18,776 bases of DNA from F23-B02 sp963633225. GTDB taxonomy: Bacteria; Bacillota; Clostridia; Oscillospirales; Oscillospiraceae. Both the position numbers and the translations under genes were made by a program. The stretch lies in NCBI GenBank assembly GCA_963633225.1, contig CAVGXR010000032.1, positions 1-18,776 on the forward strand, in the 5' to 3' direction. Of this stretch, positions 14,854-18,776 are shown one piece after another. The first letter of the stretch is position 1, and each line of letters begins with the position of its first letter. The notes under the pieces are model-generated. The model ran no database searches, was not told the DNA's origin, and was given only the letters and a program-made list of their open reading frames with translations.

Positions 14854-15483
14854 TTACTTTGTGCCGAAGATACGGTCGCCTGCGTCGCCGAGACCGGGGA
14901 CGATGTAGCCGTGCTCGTTGAGATGATCGTCAAGAGCCGCAACATAAATGTCAACATCGGGATGATCCTTCTGCATACGCTCAACACCCTCGGGAGCGCC
15001 GATGATGCACATGAGCTTTATGTGCTTTACGCCGTCGTCCTTCAGGAACTTGATAGCAGCGGAGGCCGAGCCGCCGGTGGCGAGCATGGGATCGACGACG
15101 ATAACGTCTCTCTCGTCGATATCGGGCGGCATCTTGAAGTAGTACTTAACAGGCTCAAGAGTCTTAGGATCGCGGAACAGGCCGATATGACCGACCTTGA
15201 CGTTGGGCATCATGCTGACCATGCCATCGACCATGCCAAGACCGGCACGCAGGATGGGAACGATCGCAAGCTTTTTGCCGGCGATACGCTTTACCGTTGC
15301 CTTTGCCACGGGAGTTTCTACCTCGACCTCCTCAAGGGGAAGATCTCTCGTTGCTTCATAGCACATGAGCATCGCTATCTCGGAAACGAGCTCTCTGAAT
15401 TCCTTAACGGAGGTTCCCTTGTCTCTGAGGATCGACAGCTTGTGCTGGATGAGGGGGTGGTCAAATACGCATACCTTGCTCAT
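14854..15483 (-). CDS. upp: Uracil phosphoribosyltransferase
   Basis: 209 aa, the standard length of Upp. The PRPP-binding loop reads VDPMLATGGS (130-139). PILRAGLGM (~76-84) and the C-terminal GYIVPGLGDAGDRIFGTK carry the uracil-recognition and closing loops. It makes UMP from uracil and PRPP in pyrimidine salvage, in the cytoplasm. The ATG follows AAAGGAG. The gene lies 79 nt after tsaB on the same strand, so it may be read from the tsaE promoter or from its own. It is closed by the bidirectional terminator. Confidence 0.97.
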   Translation of the reverse strand: MSKVCVFDHPLIQHKLSILRDKGTSVKEFRELVSEIAMLMCYEATRDLPLEEVEVETPVAKATVKRIAGKKLAIVPILRAGLGMVDGMVSMMPNVKVGHIGLFRDPKTLEPVKYYFKMPPDIDERDVIVVDPMLATGGSASAAIKFLKDDGVKHIKLMCIIGAPEGVERMQKDHPDVDIYVAALDDHLNEHGYIVPGLGDAGDRIFGTK

Positions 15484-15526
15484 TATTTTTCTCCTTTGTT
15501 TAGTCCGCTCCTGTGTGGAGCCTATT

Positions 15527-15555
15527 TATATACACCGGCAAGCCGGTTCTATATA
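15527..15555. repeat. Short hairpin between tsaB and upp
   Basis: ACCGGC/GCCGGT (15534-15547) is extended by flanking TATATA repeats on both sides (15527-15532, 15550-15555). No T-run follows, so it is a weak or partial terminator or a leader structure for upp. Confidence 0.35.
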
Positions 15556-15562
15556 CTGTTTC

Positions 15563-16243
15563 CTATTTCATTTTTGCCTGACGCTCGCGCTCGGCCTGAC
15601 TCAGACGCAGATACACCGGCAGAAGATCGTCGGCAGTACCGGGGGTGCTGCCCTGAGCCGCCATGCCCACGCCCCATGCGCTCTGGTACAGAAGGTTCTG
15701 CGGCGCTATGCGGCAGCCGATACCGGCGCTGAGCATATATTTGTATGTAAGCTCCGCTCCGTCGCCGACGAGGAAGGCATTTTTGCCGCGTATCTCCTCT
15801 GCAAGCTCCTCAAGAGCTATCGCTCTGTCCCCGCACAGGCGCTGCGGCCTTCCGCTTTCGACGGTAAACAGCGCATTATAGACCTGACTGCGCCGTGCAT
15901 CCATCACGGGGCAGACGAGCCCGCCGGCGGACACGCCGTGCCACGCCATAGCCTCAAGCGTAGAAACGCCGACGCACATCTTATCTGCCGCCCACGCAAG
16001 ACCCTTGACGGTGGAAACACCGATTCTGATCCCCGTAAAGGAACCAGGTCCGTGAGCAACGGCGATAAGATCAACGCCGGCGATCGTATTTTCAGTATTT
16101 TTAAGTATATCGTCAACCATCGGCAGAAGCGTGCGGCTGTGAGTAAGTCCGCTGCACTGACTGTACTGCGCGATGAGCTTTTCATCCTCCATAAGCGCGA
16201 CTGACGCGGCTTTTGCGGAGGATTCAAGTGCAAGTATCAGCAT
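15563..16243 (-). CDS. tsaB: tRNA threonylcarbamoyladenosine biosynthesis protein TsaB
   Basis: 226 aa. The N-terminal LILALESSAKAASVAL and HGPGSFTGIRIGVSTVKGLA (~64-83) are diagnostic of TsaB, an ASKHA-fold pseudo-enzyme that partners TsaD and TsaE in making t6A at position 37 of ANN-decoding tRNAs. It has no catalytic metal site of its own. It overlaps tsaE by 7 nt, typical of the pair. TsaD is not in the window. Confidence 0.96.
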   Translation of the reverse strand: MLILALESSAKAASVALMEDEKLIAQYSQCSGLTHSRTLLPMVDDILKNTENTIAGVDLIAVAHGPGSFTGIRIGVSTVKGLAWAADKMCVGVSTLEAMAWHGVSAGGLVCPVMDARRSQVYNALFTVESGRPQRLCGDRAIALEELAEEIRGKNAFLVGDGAELTYKYMLSAGIGCRIAPQNLLYQSAWGVGMAAQGSTPGTADDLLPVYLRLSQAERERQAKMK

Positions 16244-16665
16244 TTTGCATTTCCCTCCTCAATGGTGATCTTTCTTTCGTTATCGCTGAGCTTTTCAATG
16301 CGCAGGACTATCTCATCGCCGAAGAACGCATCCTCGACCTTCTCGCTCCACTCCACGGCGCACACCGCGCCGCGGCGGAGATAATCCTCCCAGCCGATAT
16401 CAAACAGCTCATCCGCACTCTCGAGCCTGTACATGTCAAAATGGATGAGCTCGCGCTCACCTATATATTCGTTGACAATGGTAAACGTCGGGCTGGACAC
16501 GCGGCAGGAAAGCCCCATGCCCCTTGCCATTCCGCGCACGAAGGCCGTTTTGCCCGCGCCGAGGTCGCCGTACATGGCGATGACGCTGCCGTCGGGGAGA
16601 TCCTTTGCAAAGCGCTCGCCGATGCTCTCGGTCTCTGCCTCGCTGCGGCTTATATACGTCTGCAC
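16237..16665 (-). CDS. tsaE: tRNA threonylcarbamoyladenosine biosynthesis ATPase TsaE
   Basis: 142 aa with the Walker A GDLGAGKT (about 33-40), a switch-like SSPTFTIVNEY and HFDMYRLE, which are hallmarks of TsaE. It hydrolyses ATP to cycle the TsaB-TsaD complex during t6A synthesis. Three starts compete: I prefer the GTG at 16665 because GAGGTG lies 6-8 nt before it and because homologues begin at this point (xxYISxSExET); a GTG at 16674 lacks good spacing. It is translated into tsaB with a 7-nt overlap. A -10 TATAAT (complement of 16703-16708) lies upstream. Confidence 0.94.
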   Translation of the reverse strand: MQTYISRSEAETESIGERFAKDLPDGSVIAMYGDLGAGKTAFVRGMARGMGLSCRVSSPTFTIVNEYIGERELIHFDMYRLESADELFDIGWEDYLRRGAVCAVEWSEKVEDAFFGDEIVLRIEKLSDNERKITIEEGNAKC

Positions 16666-16702
16666 TGATCTCACCTCATTTTTAAACTTTTTCTGAATTT
16701 GA

Positions 16703-16731
16703 ATTATACCACAAGATACCTCATTGCGTAA
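16703..16731 (-). promoter_or_regulatory. Promoter for tsaE-tsaB(-upp)
   Basis: On the minus strand TATAAT (complement of 16703-16708) is consensus; 17 nt further upstream is TTACGC (complement of 16726-16731), a weak -35. It overlaps the -35 of the divergent rodA promoter, so the two may compete for polymerase. Confidence 0.5.
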
Positions 16732-16752
16732 AGGGCAATATTATGCTAAAAT
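16724..16752 (+). promoter_or_regulatory. Promoter of rodA
   Basis: TTGCGT (16724-16729), 17 nt, TAAAAT (16747-16752), with TGC just before the -10 (extended -10 type). The transcript would have a leader of about 55 nt before the likely ATT start. Confidence 0.5.
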
Positions 16753-16812
16753 GTAGCCTGTCCGATTGTGATAATTTGTGAAATCGAGCATTTTTGAAGG
16801 GCGGCGGCGGAA

Positions 16813-17955
16813 ATTAAAATAGATTCCAGAAAAATTAAAGACTTTTTCAGGCGAGCGGATATTTTTCTCCTCGCCATATGCACTGTGTGCACGGTCTTTG
16901 GAATAATCATGATATACAGCATGACGCAGTCCTACGGCTGGACGAAATATGTTTTCGTTCAGACCTTTTCGATGTTCATCGGCATAGCTGCGTTTGTTGT
17001 GTTCACGGTCATAGACCCCGACCTTATTGCAGACAAGTGGGTATATCTTACGATATTCAACGTGCTGTTTATCGTCGGCCTTCTCATCTTCGGCACGGAG
17101 GTCAACGGCTCCCGCGCATGGTACCGCTTTGCCGGCATCGGCGTTCAGCCCTCGGAGATAGTCAAGGTCATATTCATCGTCCTGCTGGCCAAGCAGGCGG
17201 CAAACTATAAGGAACAGCGCACGCTCAACAAGTTTCCCTCGGTAATAAAGCTCGGTCTGCACTGGGCACTGTATTTCGGCCTTATAGTCGTCATCCCGAA
17301 CGACCTCGGCAGTGCGCTGATATTCATGGCGATATTCGTCATCGTCCTCATCTGCGCGGGCATAGCATGGTACTGGATGGCGGCAGCTGCGGCAATCGTT
17401 GCGGCAATGATACCCCTGTTCTGGAACTTCCTTCTCAAGGACTATCAGAAAAAGCGCATCCTCGCACCGTATATACCCGATGTCGTTGACCCCACGGGTC
17501 AGGGCATAACCTGGCAGACCAATCACTGCAAGGACGCGCTGGCCTCAGGCCGCTGGACGGGTGTCGGCTTCGGTCAGGGAAGCTTTTCGCAGAGCAGCTA
17601 CAATGCGCGCCACACCGACTGCGTCTTTGCCTCCATCGGCGAGGAGCTCGGCATGGTGGCCTGCCTTGCCATCATCATACTCCTGAGCATAATAATCATC
17701 CGCTGCTGCGTCATCGGCCTGCGCTCGGGCAGCCCCTTCGGCATGCTGATATGCTTCGGCGTTGCGGCGTCCCTTGCCTTCCAGACCTTCGTCAATATCG
17801 GCATGTGCATCGGCATAACCCCCGTCGTCGGCATAACGCTGCCGTTTTTCAGCTACGGCGGCTCGTCGATCGTTGCGATGTACGCCTGCATCGGCCTCGT
17901 GTCGGGCGTTAAATACCGACCAAAGCCGCGGCAAAACTTCCTGCAATATCAATAA
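16813..17955 (+). CDS. rodA: RodA/FtsW-family SEDS glycosyltransferase, likely ATT start
   Basis: About 380 aa and ten hydrophobic segments. SEDS landmarks are GSRAWYRFAGIGVQPSEIVK (~99-118), NDLGSALI with the catalytic-type aspartate (~164), the large loop with GQGITWQTNH, IGEELG (~268) and PFFSYGGSSI near the C-terminus. It polymerises glycan strands of peptidoglycan with a class-B PBP in the elongation machinery; RodA is preferred over FtsW because of the IQPSE/ARTDF-type loop context and the lack of divisome neighbours, but they are close relatives. No ATG, GTG or TTG occurs in frame between the preceding stop (16795-16797) and GTG at 16885. Translated from ATT 16813 it reads KIDSRKIKDFFRRADIFLLA, the usual RodA N-terminus with TM1; from 16885 the first helix would be cut. 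The codon may therefore be a rare ATT start or a mutation. Confidence 0.85.
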   Translation: MKIDSRKIKDFFRRADIFLLAICTVCTVFGIIMIYSMTQSYGWTKYVFVQTFSMFIGIAAFVVFTVIDPDLIADKWVYLTIFNVLFIVGLLIFGTEVNGSRAWYRFAGIGVQPSEIVKVIFIVLLAKQAANYKEQRTLNKFPSVIKLGLHWALYFGLIVVIPNDLGSALIFMAIFVIVLICAGIAWYWMAAAAAIVAAMIPLFWNFLLKDYQKKRILAPYIPDVVDPTGQGITWQTNHCKDALASGRWTGVGFGQGSFSQSSYNARHTDCVFASIGEELGMVACLAIIILLSIIIIRCCVIGLRSGSPFGMLICFGVAASLAFQTFVNIGMCIGITPVVGITLPFFSYGGSSIVAMYACIGLVSGVKYRPKPRQNFLQYQ

Positions 17956-17959
17956 TCTT

Positions 17960-17991
17960 AAAAGCTTCGATCCTCGGACCGGAGCTTTTTT
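17960..17991 (+). terminator. Terminator of rodA
   Basis: AAAAGCT (from 17960) pairs with AGCTTTT, continuing inward with one mismatch and one G-T pair to a 2-nt loop, and TTTTTT follows (17986-17991). It begins just after the TAA. Confidence 0.75.
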
Positions 17992-18101
17992 CATTCTTCT
18001 TCGCCGTGGGTTTGAATCGCCTTGAAGCTGCCGGCAACGGTCTCATACAGCTCGGCCAGCCGCTTTACCAGCGTATGCCCGATATTACTTGGCTTTAAAA
18101 G
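17991..18101 (-). other. In-frame open extension after the TetR stop
   Basis: Directly after the TetR TAA (18102-18104) the same minus-strand frame stays open for 36 codons and reads PSNIGHTLVKRLAELYETVA and then a short charged tail to TGA at 17991-17993. It could be a remnant of a longer C-terminus cut by a premature stop, a separate gene remnant, or chance. Confidence 0.25.
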
Positions 18102-18635
18102 TTAAGCCAAGCCTATGAATTTCATGGCCTTGAAGCTTTGCAGGACAGTGTTTTTAAGCTCCTCCTCGCTCTCGCGCTTGCCGCGCTCGACCCATGTGAC
18201 CATGATGCCCATCATAGCCGATGAGATGATGGAGACAAGATAGTCAAACAGTGCAGCGTCGCCGAAGTCCGCAAGTGAGCCGCGCAGACTGTCCGCGCAG
18301 CGGCGCAGGCTCGAATACAGCATGTCGCTGCGCCCAATGCAGACTACTGTCTCAACCATGTCCGCATGGCGGAACCATGTTCTGAACACCGCCTCGCTTA
18401 TATTCGCATAGCCAGCCGTGAACGCCTCCTCAAACACTCTGTCGCACATGAGGGCGAGCACATCCTCGATGCGGTCAAAGTTGCGGTAAAAGGTCGAGCG
18501 GCTCACGCCGGAGACACGCTGTATATCCGATATCGTTATGCTCTCAAAGCTTTTTTCCTTCAGGCACTGCCTGAGCCCGCCGCAGATGAGCTCTACCGAG
18601 GTCTGAGCGCGCTTATCCGGCTTTATGTGATACAT
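18102..18635 (-). CDS. TetR/AcrR-family transcriptional regulator
   Basis: 177 aa, slightly short for the family. The N-terminal helix-turn-helix (~30-55) reads ITISDIQRVSGVSRSTFYRN, with the usual FYRNF at the recognition helix. The C-terminal ligand-binding part (MMGIMVTWVERGKRES at ~143-158) resembles TetR_C_8-type domains. It presumably represses the divergently started gene whose first codons lie at the right edge, since the symmetrical site between them suits a TetR dimer. The ligand is unknown. ATG at 18635 follows AAAGGAG. Confidence 0.9.
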   Translation of the reverse strand: MYHIKPDKRAQTSVELICGGLRQCLKEKSFESITISDIQRVSGVSRSTFYRNFDRIEDVLALMCDRVFEEAFTAGYANISEAVFRTWFRHADMVETVVCIGRSDMLYSSLRRCADSLRGSLADFGDAALFDYLVSIISSAMMGIMVTWVERGKRESEEELKNTVLQSFKAMKFIGLA

Positions 18636-18669
18636 AATTTTCTCCTTTGTATTATTTCGTTGCGGTACT

Positions 18670-18699
18670 ATTGTATCACAAATGCTTTTGTGCTACAAT
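18670..18699. promoter_or_regulatory. Symmetric TetR operator overlapping two divergent promoters
   Basis: ATTGTATCACAAA (18670-18682) and TTTGTGCTACAAT (18687-18699) are inverted copies (12 of 13) around 4 nt. Plus strand: -35 TTGTAT (18671-18676), 17 nt, -10 TACAAT (18694-18699). Minus strand: -35 TTGTAG (complement of 18693-18698), 17 nt, -10 TACAAT (complement of 18670-18675), serving the regulator. One bound dimer would cover both promoters. Confidence 0.65.
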
Positions 18700-18764
18700 C
18701 GCAGCATGAAGATAATTTAACAAAGACTAACTATTAAAAGTCAAGCCCGAAATGCGGAGGAGCG

Positions 18765-18776
18765 TTGAAAAATGTA
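18765..18776 (+). CDS. Start of a divergent gene, cut by the window edge
   Basis: GCGGAGGAG at 18755-18763 is a strong ribosome binding site, followed either by TTG at 18765 (reading MKNV) or by ATG at 18772. Only four codons or fewer are visible, so no function can be assigned; it is likely the target of the TetR regulator, for example a transporter, as is common for TetR pairs. Confidence 0.4.

Overview
The window looks like chromosome of a low-oxygen Gram-positive Clostridia, most likely an Oscillospiraceae/Ruminococcaceae-type gut commensal. This is inferred from strong AGGAG-type ribosome binding sites, sigma-A promoters with 17-nt spacers, an anaerobic GlpA/NAD(P)-FAD/DUF1667 redox trio, rodA, and a tsaE-tsaB pair. 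No taxonomic marker gene (rRNA) is present, so the assignment is tentative.

Region 1 (1-3000) is a scrappy accessory stretch, more A+T-rich than the rest. It holds the 3' end of a nucleotidyltransferase-family gene broken by a one-base frameshift in an A7 run, an intact DUF2971 gene, a 16-bp perfect inverted repeat, an N-terminally truncated HMG-CoA-lyase-like gene, and a possible minus-strand coding remnant.

Region 2 (2900-6540) is a probable D-amino-acid or hydroxy-acid module. A GntP-family permease and a DSD1/D-threonine-aldolase-type PLP enzyme lie in one plus-strand operon with a good promoter and palindromic operator candidates. A convergent XRE-cupin regulator has its own promoter. 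Between the convergent genes sits a 342-bp inverted-repeat element with 45-bp ends (40/45 identical) and at least four internal hairpins, which looks like a MITE or structured RNA.

Region 3 (6572-13329) is a tightly packed five-gene leftward operon driven by an exact TTGACA-17-TATAAT promoter and closed by a strong terminator. In transcription order it encodes a GlpA-like FAD dehydrogenase with a BON-like N-terminal extension and a C-terminal BFD-type [2Fe-2S] domain, an NAD(P)/FAD oxidoreductase, a DUF1667 Cys-rich protein, an FGGY sugar/polyol kinase, and an alkyl-DHAP-synthase-like FAD oxidase. The kinase plausibly phosphorylates a polyol, and the GlpA/FAD/DUF1667 trio oxidises the phosphate. 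The role of the AGPS-like enzyme here is the most open question in the window.

Region 4 (13360-18000) is mostly envelope and housekeeping: an O-antigen-ligase-like membrane protein, upp, tsaB and tsaE, and a RodA/FtsW SEDS protein whose natural N-terminus appears to begin at an ATT codon.

Region 5 (18000-18776) has a TetR-type regulator divergent from a gene whose start is just inside the window. They share a symmetric operator-promoter in which each arm supplies the -35 of one promoter and the -10 of the other.
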